NCBI GenBank assembly: GCA_016189835.1
Contig: JACPRU010000009.1
Coordinates: forward strand, 1 to 59,739
Reading direction: 5' to 3'
Source: Deltaproteobacteria bacterium
Lineage (GTDB): Bacteria; Desulfobacterota; Binatia; JACPRU01
DNA: 59,739 nucleotides
Shown here: in pieces, positions 1 through 8,797 of the stretch
How the letters are laid out: every line of letters starts with the position of its first letter
How positions within the stretch are numbered: the stretch's first letter is position 1
The notes under the pieces: model-generated
What the model was told of the DNA's origin: nothing
Database searches by the model: none
What the model saw: only the letters and a program-made list of their open reading frames with translations
Translations under genes and position numbers: made by a program

Positions 1-122
1 AAGTTGGCGGGCGGCGGCGGGGGCGCTTCGACCGGCGGCGGGGGCGGCGGCGGGGGCGGCGGCGGCGGCGGCGCGCAACCGACCGCCAGCGTGATCACCA
101 GCGAGAGCCCGAGTCTTCTCAT
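1..122 (-). CDS. Proline-rich lipoprotein, N-terminal part
   Basis: Only the first 40 codons are inside the window; the gene continues past base 1. The start ATG (120-122) is preceded by a strong GGGGGAGG ribosome site (128-135) five bases away. Residues 1-16 form a lipoprotein signal peptide: MRR, a hydrophobic core, then the lipobox LAVGC with the lipidated Cys at 16. Residues 18-30 are 13 consecutive prolines, then VEA and five more prolines. The run of GGC/GGG triplets on the top strand is therefore a coding polyproline tract, not a simple-sequence repeat. A proline spacer behind a lipid anchor is common in envelope lipoproteins that carry a distal domain, but that domain is not visible here. 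Too short for a usual ORF cutoff. Confidence 0.75.
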   Translation of the reverse strand, partial: MRRLGLSLVITLAVGCAPPPPPPPPPPPPPVEAPPPPPAN

Positions 123-178
123 GGCAACCTCCCCCGTTCGTCTACCTTCGTTGACGGTAAACTAGAAGCCCCGGCCGC

Positions 179-1258
179 TCATCGCGAGGCTCTCACCGAC
201 TCGGCGAGCCGGCGAATGCCCTCGTCGATCTCGGCCGGCGACAGCGCGCAAAACGGCAGGCGCAGGAACCGCTCGCCGCCGCCCTCGGGGAAGAACGCCA
301 GGCCGTCGGCGAGGTTCAGCCCGAGCCGGGCCGCCTCGAGCCGAACCGCGGTGGTGGACGTGCCCTCGGGCAGCGTCAGCGAGATGAAGAAGCCGCCGTC
401 GGGACGCGTGGCGACGGCGTCCGGCATGTACCTGTCGATCGCCCCCAGGCAGGCGTCGAGCCGTGGCGCGTAGAGCTTCTTCAGGCGCTCGACCTGCGGC
501 GGCAAGAGCCCGCGGCGGCACCACTCGTAGGTGATGCCCTGCGCGACGTACCCGGGGGAGATGTAGGTGTCCTCGGCGACCTTGGCGAGCCGGGCGATGA
601 GCTCCGGCTCGCCGACCATGAACCCGGTGCGAACGCCGGGCGCGATCAGCTTGGTGAACGAGCTCATGTGCAGCACGCGCCCGGGCGCCAGCCGGTAGAG
701 CGTCGGCTCTTCGCGGCCGCGGTAGCGGAGCAGCCGGTACGGGGCGTCCTCGACGAGCAGGAAGCCGTGCCGCTCGGCGAGCTCGACCAGCCGCCGGCGC
801 TTCTCGCCGGAGCAGGTCGCGCCGGCGGGGTTTTGGAAGTCCGGGATCACGTAGAAGAGCTTCGGCGGGGTGGCGGCGAGCGCCTTCTCGAGCGCGACGA
901 TGGCCGGGCCGTCGGGCTCGAGCGGGATGCCGACGATGCGCGCGCCGTGACGGCGCAGCAGCGTCAGCGTGCGGTCGTAGGTGGGCGACTCGGTGAAGAC
1001 GACGTCGCCGGGCTTCAAGAGATGCAGGCACAGGAACTCGATCAGCTGCAGTGACCCGTTGCCGGTAAGGATCTGCTCGACCCGCACGCCCTGCCACTCG
1101 GCGAGCCACTCGCGCAGCGGCTGGAAGCCGAGCGCGGGGCCGTACTGCATCATCGCCGCGCCCTGCGTGCGCAGGATCGCCTGCGCGGCCTCGACCACTT
1201 CCTCGATCGGGAACGACTCGTTGGCGGGAACCCCGCGGGTGAAGTTGATGGTCTCCAT
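179..1258 (-). CDS. PLP-dependent aminotransferase, class I/II (MocR/LysN-like)
   Basis: A 359-residue fold-type I aminotransferase of the branch that holds 2-aminoadipate aminotransferases and the catalytic domains of MocR regulators, without a DNA-binding N-terminus. Visible family features are TGNGSLQLIEF (cofactor phosphate region), PDFQNPAGATCSGEKRR (about 139-155), the EDAPY block that carries the PLP-ring aspartate, and SSFTKLIAPGVRTGF (about 197-211) with the Schiff-base lysine. The C-terminus has the GGFFISLTLP motif typical of the group. Substrate cannot be told; an aromatic, branched or 2-aminoadipate donor is usual. The start ATG abuts a truncated gene on the other strand (1249-1449), so the native upstream region may have been lost; the ribosome site is weak. 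Confidence 0.88.
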   Translation of the reverse strand: METINFTRGVPANESFPIEEVVEAAQAILRTQGAAMMQYGPALGFQPLREWLAEWQGVRVEQILTGNGSLQLIEFLCLHLLKPGDVVFTESPTYDRTLTLLRRHGARIVGIPLEPDGPAIVALEKALAATPPKLFYVIPDFQNPAGATCSGEKRRRLVELAERHGFLLVEDAPYRLLRYRGREEPTLYRLAPGRVLHMSSFTKLIAPGVRTGFMVGEPELIARLAKVAEDTYISPGYVAQGITYEWCRRGLLPPQVERLKKLYAPRLDACLGAIDRYMPDAVATRPDGGFFISLTLPEGTSTTAVRLEAARLGLNLADGLAFFPEGGGERFLRLPFCALSPAEIDEGIRRLAESVRASR

Positions 1259-1449
1259 CGGTCGGCGCTCTTAACACAGATCCGCATCTTTGGCAGTCGG
1301 ACGGCGGGGGAGGCTACGCCAGGGCCACCGACTTCGGCGAGCAGCTCGTCGCCTCGACCCGCACCGCGAGCGGCCAGCTCTGCGACATCAGCTTCGCACC
1401 GACGCGGGGACCGTTCTGCGGCCGCTTCACGTACGTGAACTGCAGCTAA
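1249..1449 (+). pseudogene. 3' remnant of an unidentified gene
   Basis: This reading frame is open from a TGA at 1246-1248 to the TAA at 1447-1449 but has no usable start codon. From about 1273 the codons are nearly all G/C-ending, as in the real genes here, and the peptide looks like a genuine C-terminus: LWQSDGGGY, ATDFGEQLVAST, then LCDISFAPTRGPFCG and FTYVNCS with three cysteines. The coding signal begins just where the divergent aminotransferase starts (1258). I read it as the tail of a gene whose 5' part was lost by deletion, inversion or an assembly join. I do not recognise the family. Confidence 0.45.
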
Positions 1450-1455
1450 GGCGAT

Positions 1456-2499
1456 CTACGCGAAGCGCGCCACCGTCTGCGCCGCCAGCTCGGCGAAGTT
1501 CTCCGTGCGCTGCTTGAACAGCGAGAGATCGACGTCGGTCTTGCCGAGAGCGCCGCCGAGATAGCGCGCGTAGACTCCCTCGACGATGCACGCGCTCTTC
1601 CACTGCGAGAACGCCAGGTAGAAGTCGATCTTCGAGACGTCGCGGCCGGAACGGCGCGTGTAGCGCTCCACGACCTCCTCGCGGTTCGGGAAGCCGGGCG
1701 CCAGCGACGGCGCGCCGGGGGTGCCGGCCAGCGGGTCGGTCGACTGCGTCCAGGTGGCGAGCACGTAGCCGAGGTCCGCCAGCGGGTCGCCGAGCGTGCA
1801 GATCTCCCAGTCGAGCACCGCGAGGATCCTGCCCGTCCGGGGATCGGTGATGCAGTTGCCGAGCCGGTAGTCGCCGTGCACCACCGCGGCCTTCCCCTGG
1901 GGCGGGATCATCGCCTTCAGCTTGTCGTGGACGTGGTCTACCGCCGGCAGCTCGCGGGTCTTCGACTGCTGGTATTGCCCGTACCAGCGCTTGAGCTGGC
2001 GCAGGATGTAGTCCTCCTTCTTGGCGAGGTCGCCGAGGCCGACGGCGTCGACGTCCGCGGCGTGGAGGTCGGCAAGCACGTCGATGAACGACTCTCCCGC
2101 GGCGCGCCGCTGCGGCTCGCCGAGCTCGCGCAGCGCGATCGCCGCATCGTGCAGCACGACGCCGTGGACGAAGCGCATGACGTAGAACGGCGCGCCGTTC
2201 ACCGCGGGGTCGGAGCAGAAGCCGAGGGCCTGCGGCACGGGCACGGGGGTCGGCCACAGCGCCGAGATGATCTTGTGCTCGCGGCCCATGTCGTGCGCGC
2301 TGGCGAGCACGTGCGAGAGCGGCGGGCGGCGCAGCACGAACTCGCCGCCGGCGGCGTCGGTGACCTTGTAGGTCAGGTTGGAATGCCCGCCGGCGATCAG
2401 CGTGAACTCGAGCGGCGGCCGGGCGCCCGCGACGTGCTGCGCGAACCATTGCGTGACCGCCTCGACGTTGATGCCGCGCGTCGAATCTCGCTCTTCCAT
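1456..2499 (-). CDS. Phosphotransferase family protein (ACAD10/11-type APH domain)
   Basis: A 347-residue aminoglycoside-phosphotransferase/choline-kinase-fold protein of the group found beside acyl-CoA dehydrogenases and related to the kinase domain of ACAD10/11. Visible motifs: LIAGGHSNLTYKV (nucleotide loop), FVLRRPP (ATP lysine equivalent), VVHGDYRLGNCI (Brenner-type catalytic loop HGDxRxxN), VLDWEICTLGDPLADLGY (metal-binding aspartate). In ACAD10/11 such domains phosphorylate 4-hydroxyacyl-CoAs, so an acyl-CoA or hydroxy-acid substrate is plausible here, with gcdH 2 kb away. The frame is open further upstream to 2658, but homology starts shortly after the ATG at 2497-2499, so I use that. 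No clear Shine-Dalgarno is seen. Confidence 0.85.
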   Translation of the reverse strand: MEERDSTRGINVEAVTQWFAQHVAGARPPLEFTLIAGGHSNLTYKVTDAAGGEFVLRRPPLSHVLASAHDMGREHKIISALWPTPVPVPQALGFCSDPAVNGAPFYVMRFVHGVVLHDAAIALRELGEPQRRAAGESFIDVLADLHAADVDAVGLGDLAKKEDYILRQLKRWYGQYQQSKTRELPAVDHVHDKLKAMIPPQGKAAVVHGDYRLGNCITDPRTGRILAVLDWEICTLGDPLADLGYVLATWTQSTDPLAGTPGAPSLAPGFPNREEVVERYTRRSGRDVSKIDFYLAFSQWKSACIVEGVYARYLGGALGKTDVDLSLFKQRTENFAELAAQTVARFA

Positions 2500-2533
2500 G
2501 CTACCGTCGGATACCGGAAGCGATCGCCGCTGG

Positions 2534-2836
2534 CTAGCCGGCGGCCGTGGCTCGCCGGCCCTCAAGCCTCCAGAGCTTCCGCAGCACCGCGATTCCCGCG
2601 GAGTAGCCCGCCCCGAACGCGCACAGCACCCCCAGGTCTCCCCTCGCCAGGCCCTCACGGTGCTGGTGAAAGGCGATCACCGACCCCGCGGAGCTGGTGT
2701 TGGCGTACTCGTCGAGCACGATCGGCGCCTCGGTCTCGGTCGCGGGCCGGCCGAGGACCTGTTTCGGGATCAGCTGATTCATGCTGAGGTTCGCCTGGTG
2801 AAGCCAGTAGCGTTTGACCGCGGCGGGCTCGATGCC
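2534..2836 (-). pseudogene. beta-ketoacyl-ACP synthase III (FabH-like), 3' fragment only
   Basis: Reading leftward, the sequence gives GIEPAAVKRYWLHQAN, then MNQLI, DEYANTSSAG and CAFGAGYSAG, ending at 2534. These are the last ~100 residues of a ketoacyl-ACP synthase III. They include the catalytic His of HQAN and the catalytic Asn of the YANTSSAG block (E. coli FabH: PHQAN and GNTSAAS). The normal protein is about 320-380 residues; the first two thirds, with the catalytic Cys, are missing. Upstream of about 2840 the same bases read as a different gene on the plus strand, so the fragment is abruptly cut. An internal ATG at 2782 would give only 82 residues, not a working enzyme. Confidence 0.7.
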
Positions 2837-2974
2837 GACCTGGCCTCGCTCGCGCCGCTCGCCGCCGCGTCGCTCGGCGCCGATCGACTCACGCCGCTCG
2901 GCGCGCTACTGGAAGACCACGAGGTCGCGCGGCTGCGTGCCGCGCTGCTCGAGGTCGAGCGGAGCAACCGGTGA
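2816..2974 (+). pseudogene. 3' end of an unidentified gene, 5' part missing
   Basis: The plus strand becomes clearly coding around 2816, with runs of G/C-ending codons, and ends at TGA 2972-2974. The peptide contains LASLAPLAAASLGADRLTPL and ALLEDHEVARLRAALLEVER, a plausible helical C-terminus. The stop overlaps the GTG start of the next gene (GTGA), which is typical of a real operon pair and argues that this is a true gene end. Everything before about 2816 is antisense to the FabH fragment, so the two genes are joined tail-first with both 5' ends lost. I do not recognise the family. Confidence 0.45.
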
Positions 2975-3600
2975 GCGAGGCAACCGATCGGGCCTGCCCG
3001 TCGTGCGGCGCGGCGAGCGCGCCGCCGGCGCAGTTCTGCCGCGAGTGCGGCGCGATCCTGCCGCGCGGCGCGCCGCGGTCGAGGCCGGCGTCGCTCGCGG
3101 AGGAGCCGAGCCTGCCGCTCTCGCCGACGCCTGCGCCGCCGCCGCCGAGGCGCGGTGCGCGGCGCGCCCGGATGGCGGCGTGGATCGTGGCCGGCGTCAC
3201 CGCCGCCGCCGTCGCGTTCTTCGCCGCCGAGCGCGAGCGCCCGAGCGCCGACCGGCCGCCGCCGCCGCACGAGCCGGTCGCGGCGGCCACGCCCGCCGCC
3301 GAGGCGACGGCCACGGTCGAGCGCCCGGCGCCGGACGCCCCGACCGCCGGGGTCTCGCGCGGCGCGGAGACGATCGACCAGCCCGAGCCGGTCTCCCGCC
3401 TTCGCCCCGGGTGGTATCACATGCGCGTTCGCGCTCCGCTCTTCCGCGAGCCGAGCGAGACGGCGCCGATCGTCACCTTGCTTCCGGCCGGGATCCGCAT
3501 CCGCGTCACCCGCGTCCTACCCGGCTTCCTCGCCGTGGAGTCGGCGACCGGCAAGCCGCCCGGATACGTGAGCACCGAGGACGCCGCGCCCGAGGACTAG
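2971..3600 (+). CDS. Zinc-ribbon membrane protein with SH3-like C-terminal domain
   Basis: 209 residues, starting at a GTG that overlaps the previous stop (GTGA). Residues about 9-27 hold a zinc ribbon of the form CPSCG...FCRECG. A proline-rich linker follows, then one transmembrane segment (about 69-84, AAWIVAGVTAAAVAFFAA), a low-complexity Ala/Pro/Glu region, and a C-terminal SH3-like (SH3b) domain from about 150 with WYHMRVRAPLFREPSE and VTLLPAGIRIRVTR. The layout puts the zinc ribbon in the cytoplasm and the SH3b domain in the periplasm, where such domains often bind cell-wall peptide. The function is unknown. The gene it was coupled to survives only as a 3' end. Confidence 0.7.
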   Translation: MSEATDRACPSCGAASAPPAQFCRECGAILPRGAPRSRPASLAEEPSLPLSPTPAPPPPRRGARRARMAAWIVAGVTAAAVAFFAAERERPSADRPPPPHEPVAAATPAAEATATVERPAPDAPTAGVSRGAETIDQPEPVSRLRPGWYHMRVRAPLFREPSETAPIVTLLPAGIRIRVTRVLPGFLAVESATGKPPGYVSTEDAAPED

Positions 3601-3618
3601 CCGGACGGGGTGGCTTCG

Positions 3619-4224
3619 CTAATCGGCGTTGGCGCGCTGAAATGCCGGCCGGCTCGCCAGGCGCGCCGCGTACTGTTGCAGCACCGTAAAGCCCTCGAGC
3701 AGCTTCAAGACCTTCGACCAGTTGGCGATCGACCCGACCATCACGTCGGCCGCCGAGAACGCGTCGTCGACCAGGAAGCTGCGGCCCTCGAGCGCGCTCT
3801 CCAGCACGCGGGCGACGCTCGCCCACTGCGCGCGGCCCTCCTCGGCAGCCGCCGCCGAGCGCTTGGCCTCGGGCAACATGACCGTGTTCAGGAAGACCTT
3901 CAGCACCGGCGGTTCGGCGGTCGCCATCGAGTAGACCAGCCACTGATAGTAGAGACCGCGCGCCGCCGCGCCCGGTGGCGGCGCCAGGCGTTTCTCCGGA
4001 AACTTGTCGGCGAGATACGCGCAGATCGCCGCCGACTCGAACATCACCAGATCGCCGTCGACGAACGCCGGGACCACTCCGTGCGGATGGATCTTCAGGT
4101 ACTCGGGCCGCTTGTGGTCCCCTTTGGCGAGGTCGAGGCGGACCAGCTCGTAGGGAGCGCCGATCTCCTCGAGCATCCACCGTGGACGCGCGGCGCGGCT
4201 TCGCGGGGCATAGTAGAGCTTCAT
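3619..4224 (-). CDS. Glutathione S-transferase family protein
   Basis: A 201-residue two-domain GST. The N-terminal thioredoxin-fold half starts MKLYYAPRSRAARPRWMLEE, contains the cis-proline GVVPAF, and has the glutathione gamma-glutamyl site FESAAICAYL (about 63-72). The C-terminal helical half has the N-capping aspartate motif DDAFSAADVMVGS. The usual catalytic Ser/Tyr near residue 7-10 may be provided by S9. Likely detoxification or thiol-conjugate chemistry; substrate unknown. It is transcribed toward 2971-3600 (convergent) and lies downstream of the PGPGW protein and gcdH on the same strand. Confidence 0.87.
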   Translation of the reverse strand: MKLYYAPRSRAARPRWMLEEIGAPYELVRLDLAKGDHKRPEYLKIHPHGVVPAFVDGDLVMFESAAICAYLADKFPEKRLAPPPGAAARGLYYQWLVYSMATAEPPVLKVFLNTVMLPEAKRSAAAAEEGRAQWASVARVLESALEGRSFLVDDAFSAADVMVGSIANWSKVLKLLEGFTVLQQYAARLASRPAFQRANAD

Positions 4225-4239
4225 CGGGTTCTCCTTCCC

Positions 4240-4498
4240 TCACTGCCGGCCCAGGATTCGGCTGCTCTCGACCTTCAGCCGGTGCAACATGCGCTCGGCC
4301 CAGGCGAATTCCAGCGCGAGGATGCCGAGCCCTAGCGGGATCACCACGAAGGCCGGACCGGGGAGCACGATCATGGCGACGCCCATCAGGAGCACGGTGG
4401 CGCCGATCACGGTGACGATCACGCGCTTCAGGTGGCGCAGCACCCAGAGCGTGAGACCCCGCGGCGGGGGCGGCGGCTCGGGCGCCAATCGACGGGCG

Positions 4499-4512
<14 letters not shown>
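4240..4512 (-). CDS. PGPGW-type small transmembrane protein
   Basis: A 90-residue protein with two closely spaced membrane helices around VIVTVIGATVLLMGVAMIV and LPGPAFVVIPLGLGILALEF. The LPGPAFV... turn is the hallmark of the PGPGW family (PF09656) of uncharacterised small membrane proteins. After the second helix the WAERMLHRLK stretch is basic and amphipathic. It overlaps the 3' end of the acyl-CoA dehydrogenase gene by 14 bases (4499-4512), so translation is probably coupled. Confidence 0.75.
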
Positions 4513-5668
<1,156 letters not shown>

Positions 5669-5715
5669 GGCTCCCCCCAGAGCAGTGCATCCGTTGCTAC
5701 CCTGTCACGTTCGCT

Positions 5716-5737
5716 TTGAAAAGCGAGCGCTTGTCAA
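5716..5737. promoter_or_regulatory. 22-bp inverted repeat, probable TetR-type operator
   Basis: The arms are TTGAAAAGCG and CGCTTGTCAA around a central AG. They pair at nine of ten positions. The site lies between divergent gcdH (start 5668) and the gene starting at 5797. On the minus strand it includes a TTGACA hexamer that could serve as the -35 box for gcdH. Such dyads are typical operators of TetR-family regulators of acyl-CoA catabolism. No cognate regulator is adjacent. Confidence 0.5.
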
Positions 5738-5796
5738 CGGCCGATGCTTGCGCTAGCGAGGCCGGATTCCCCGCGATCGCCGCAGGAGAGGTGTCG

Positions 5797-6261
5797 ATGG
5801 CCGAGGACAAGAGCTTCGAGGACCGCGTCCGCGAGGTCAAGTTCGACAACGCCCAGGGGCGCGAGCTGACGGGGGAGGACCTGGCGGCCCTGCAGCCCGG
5901 GCTGTCCCGGCTGATGCCGGAGATCGGCAATCGCTTCTGGAAGCTGTATCATGCGGCACAGGCGCGGAACTGGCCGCTCGCCAAGTTCCAGTTGAAGGAA
6001 GCGACGAAGCTGATGGAGCTCGGAGCGTTCACCCGACCGAAGTACGAAGAGCATCTCGGCAAGTTCATCGAAGAGCAGGTGAAGCCGCTGATGGCCGCGC
6101 TCGAGGCCGAGAACCTCGAGAGGTTCGACCGCGTGTTTCACGCCGCGGTCGAGCAGGCCAACGCCTATCACGAGACGTGGGAGAAACCGTTCCTGCGCTG
6201 GAAAGTGCCCGCGCAGCCGCCCCCGGATCTCGATCTCGCCCCGCGGCCCAAGGCGAAGTAG
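5797..6261 (+). CDS. Conserved helical protein of unknown function
   Basis: 154 residues, starting at the ATG 5797-5799 behind AGGAGAG (5784-5790). The sequence is almost entirely helical and rich in Trp, Lys and Glu. Notable stretches are PEIGNRFWKLYHAAQARNW (about 40-58), LAKFQLKEATKLMELG, and a C-terminal proline-rich tail. The spacing of long amphipathic helices recalls four-helix bundles such as cytochrome c', but there is no CxxCH haem motif and no signal peptide. I do not recognise the family. It shares an operator-like palindrome with divergent gcdH and is followed 19 bases later by the radical SAM gene. Confidence 0.7.
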   Translation: MAEDKSFEDRVREVKFDNAQGRELTGEDLAALQPGLSRLMPEIGNRFWKLYHAAQARNWPLAKFQLKEATKLMELGAFTRPKYEEHLGKFIEEQVKPLMAALEAENLERFDRVFHAAVEQANAYHETWEKPFLRWKVPAQPPPDLDLAPRPKAK

Positions 6262-6280
6262 CTCGACCGGCCGCATCGAG

Positions 6281-8032
6281 ATGTCCTGGCCGCAAGCAGA
6301 GCAAGCACGAGAGGCCCTTTCCCGGGAACGGGTGCTGTTCACGCCGGCGCGCGGCCGGCGCACGGGCGTGTGCCTGGCCTACCCCAATCGCTATTCCCTG
6401 GGGATGGGCAATCTCGGCTTCCAGACCGTCTACCGGATCCTGGCGACCGCCCCCGGCCACTACTGCGAGCGGGCGTTTCTTCCCGAGCGCGACGGCTCCC
6501 CTCCTCGGCGCCTGCTGACGCTCGAGAGCGGGCGTCCGGCGGGCGAGCTCGACGTGCTGGCGTTGTCGATCTCCTTCGAGACCGACTATCTGAACGTGCC
6601 GGCGATGCTCGAGGGCGCAGGGCTCCCGCTGTGGTCGAGCGAGCGCGACGAGCGCCATCCGCTGGTGATCGCCGGCGGGTCGGCGGTGTTCCTGAATCCC
6701 GAGCCGATCGCGGACTTCTGCGACCTCTTCCTGATCGGCGAGGCGGAGGAGATGCTGCCCGAGTTCCTCGCTTTCCTCGACGCCGCGCGCGAATCCGGCG
6801 CCTCGCGGCGGCAGATCCTCGAGGAGGCAGCGGCGATCGCCGGGGTCTACGCTCCGCGCCTCTACGAGCCCCGCTACGAGGGCCCGAGGCTCGTCGACGT
6901 CGGCGGCCCGCGCGCCGGATGCGGCGTGGAACGGCGGCTGGTGGCGGATCTCGACCGCTTTCCGACGACCACGCAGATCCTCGCCGAGGACGTCGCCTTC
7001 GGCGACATGTTCCTCATCGAGGCGAGCCGCGGCTGCCAGTGGGGCTGCCGCTTCTGCGCCGCGGGCTTCATGTACCGGCCGCTGCGCACCCGCTCGGTCG
7101 AGAGCCTGACCGCGGACGTCGAGCGCGGCCTCGCCGGCCGCTCGACGATCGGCCTGGTCGGCGCCGAGATGGCCAGCCTGCCCGGCATCGCCGCGCTCTG
7201 CGACGCGATCGCCGATCGCGGCGGTCGCGCCTCGCCCGCGTCGCTCAAGGCGGACTGCATCTCGCCGGCCCTGGCGGCCGCGCTCGGCCGCAACCGCAGC
7301 CGCACGGTGACGATCGCGCCCGAGGCGGGCAGCGAGCGCATGCGCCGGGTGATCAACAAGAACCTGCGCGAGGCGGAGATCCTGCGCGCGGCCGAGATGC
7401 TGGTCGGCGAAGGCGTGCGCGACCTGAAGCTCTACTTCATGGTCGGCCTGCCGAGCGAACGAGACGCCGACGTCGAGGCGATCGCGGACCTCACGCTGGC
7501 GATCCGCGAGCGCTTCCTCGGCAAGGGCAAGGAGCACGGGCGGATCGGCCGCCTCACGCTGTCGGTCAACAACTTCGTCCCGAAGCCGTGGACCCCGTTC
7601 CAGTGGGACCCGATGATCGAGGTCGGCGAGGCCAAGGGGAAGCTCGCGCGGCTGCGCGCGCGGCTCGGGCCGGTCCCGAACGTCGATCTCGAGGGCGAGT
7701 CGCCGCGCGAGGCCTATCTGCAGACGCTGCTGTCGCGGGGCGATCGGCGGATCGCCGGCTGGATCGTCGAGCTGCACCGCGGCGCGCAGCGCGGCGAGAG
7801 CTGGTGGCGCGCGCTCCGATCCGGCCGGCGCGGCAAGCGCGCCGCCGCCGGGCTGGTCGATCCCGACTGGTTCGTGCATCGATCGTACGATTACGCCGAG
7901 CGGCTGCCGTGGGACTTCATCGATCACCGCGTGCGCAAGCTCTATCTCCGGACGGAGCGCGAGAAAGCGCTGCGCGCCCGCGAGACCCCGCCCTGCGACG
8001 TGTCGACCTGCAAGAGCTGCGGGGCGTGCTGA
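6281..8032 (+). CDS. Radical SAM protein of the TIGR03960 family
   Basis: 583 residues. The N-terminal third is a B12-binding-like domain (GVCLAYPNRYSLGMGNLGFQ, VIAGGSAVFLNPEP at about 125-138, LFLIGEAEEMLPEFL). The radical SAM core carries the cluster motif RGCQWGCRFCAAGFMYRP (about 250-267). It then has the family's typical PKPWTPFQWDPM and GDRRI blocks. The end is cysteine-rich: PCDVSTCKSCGAC. The family is often encoded with or fused to a DUF2344 partner that is absent here. Its substrate is unknown; relatives with this architecture include methylthiotransferases and Cys-anchored SAM enzymes. Cytoplasmic; oxygen-sensitive 4Fe-4S enzyme is inferred from the motif. Confidence 0.85.
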   Translation: MSWPQAEQAREALSRERVLFTPARGRRTGVCLAYPNRYSLGMGNLGFQTVYRILATAPGHYCERAFLPERDGSPPRRLLTLESGRPAGELDVLALSISFETDYLNVPAMLEGAGLPLWSSERDERHPLVIAGGSAVFLNPEPIADFCDLFLIGEAEEMLPEFLAFLDAARESGASRRQILEEAAAIAGVYAPRLYEPRYEGPRLVDVGGPRAGCGVERRLVADLDRFPTTTQILAEDVAFGDMFLIEASRGCQWGCRFCAAGFMYRPLRTRSVESLTADVERGLAGRSTIGLVGAEMASLPGIAALCDAIADRGGRASPASLKADCISPALAAALGRNRSRTVTIAPEAGSERMRRVINKNLREAEILRAAEMLVGEGVRDLKLYFMVGLPSERDADVEAIADLTLAIRERFLGKGKEHGRIGRLTLSVNNFVPKPWTPFQWDPMIEVGEAKGKLARLRARLGPVPNVDLEGESPREAYLQTLLSRGDRRIAGWIVELHRGAQRGESWWRALRSGRRGKRAAAGLVDPDWFVHRSYDYAERLPWDFIDHRVRKLYLRTEREKALRARETPPCDVSTCKSCGAC

Positions 8033-8107
8033 GACGCCCGGCCCCCCCTCTCGACTCGACTTCGCCGCCGCGCTAGGCCTGCCAGCAGGGCACGACAAGG
8101 AGGTGCG

Positions 8108-8761
8108 ATGATTCCCGAGCTGCGACTTCGCATCGAGGCGTTCCAGAAGGAGTTCCTGCCGAAGCTTCCCCGCGAGACGGTCGCCACGCTGGTACGAGGC
8201 ATCGAGGACATGGTCCGCGCCGGCATCGGCGGCGACGGCGTGAAGGTCGGCGACCGGGCACCGGACTTCCGGCTGCCGAACGCCGGCGGGCGGCCCGCCG
8301 AGCTCTCCGCGCTGCTCGCGCGCGGCCCCGCCGTGGTGGCCTTCTACCGCGGCGGCTGGTGACCGTACTGCAACCTGCAGTTGCAGGCCTACCAGCAGTC
8401 GCTTCCCGAGATCCGGGCCGAAGGCGCTTCGCTGATCGCGATCTCGCCGCAGCGGCCGGACTCCTCGCTGTCGACGGCCGAGAAGAACCAGCTCGAGTTC
8501 GAGGTGCTGAGCGACGTCGGCAACGAAGTCGCGCGCCGCTACGGTCTCGTGTTCCGGGTAGGGGACGCCGTACGGGCGGCGATGACGGGCTTTGGCATCG
8601 ACCTCGCGCGGTACAACGGCGACGAGTCGTGGGAGCTGCCCGTCCCCGGCACGTTCGTCGTCGCCCGCGACGGTCGGGTCCGCCTGGCGTACGTCGACGC
8701 GGACTACACCCGGCGCCTCGAGCCGGCGCAGATCGTCGAGTGCCTGCGCGGGCTCCGCTGA
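8108..8761 (+). CDS. Selenocysteine-containing peroxiredoxin (AhpC/TSA family)
   Basis: 217 residues if the TGA at 8360-8362 is read as selenocysteine (U85). A very strong AAGGAGGTG ribosome site precedes the ATG. Residues 1-50 are helical; from VKVGDRAPDFRLPNAGG the protein is an AhpC/TSA thioredoxin fold. The active site reads FYRGGW-U-PYC, where relatives have FYRGGWCPYC, so Sec takes the place of the peroxidatic/redox cysteine and C88 is its UxxC partner. After the TGA the same frame continues without a break into family sequence (NLQLQAYQQSLPEI, LIAISPQ, WELPVPGTFVVARDGRVRLA) to TGA 8759-8761. Likely reduces peroxides or disulfides in the cytoplasm. Ordinary calling would give an 84-residue stub. 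Confidence 0.85.
8363..8390 (+). promoter_or_regulatory. Probable bacterial SECIS hairpin for U85
   Basis: Eleven bases after the TGA comes CCTGC (8374-8378), loop AGTT, then GCAGG (8383-8387). The GT of the loop is at 8380-8381, 18 bases after the TGA. An alternative nested pairing is CTGCAA (8368-8373) with TTGCAG (8381-8386). The position and the loop GU match the E. coli fdhF-type SECIS that binds SelB. Confidence 0.6.
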
Positions 8762-8797
8762 GCCGTTCGGAGCGACGAGTCGGAAGGGTGAATTCCC

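Noticed and set aside
1..74. GGC/GGG microsatellite
   Set aside because: On the minus strand it encodes the proline tract of a lipoprotein with a good signal peptide and ribosome site.
3612..3628. Recurring TTCGC-x-AA-CGG-like string between convergent genes (also near 30615, 45891 and 49138)
   Set aside because: The matches are short and partly made of stop codons (GATTAG ends) and common GC strings. No constant length or arms.
6065..8098. A 677-codon open frame on the minus strand
   Set aside because: It is antisense to the radical SAM gene, whose motifs are clear. The peptide is Arg/Ala/Asp-rich with no domain.
8360..8362. TGA as sequencing error or pseudogene stop (also at 45568 and 48726)
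   Set aside because: All three are TGA, all in the redox position, all with a downstream hairpin at the same distance, and all frames stay intact. Random errors would not do this.
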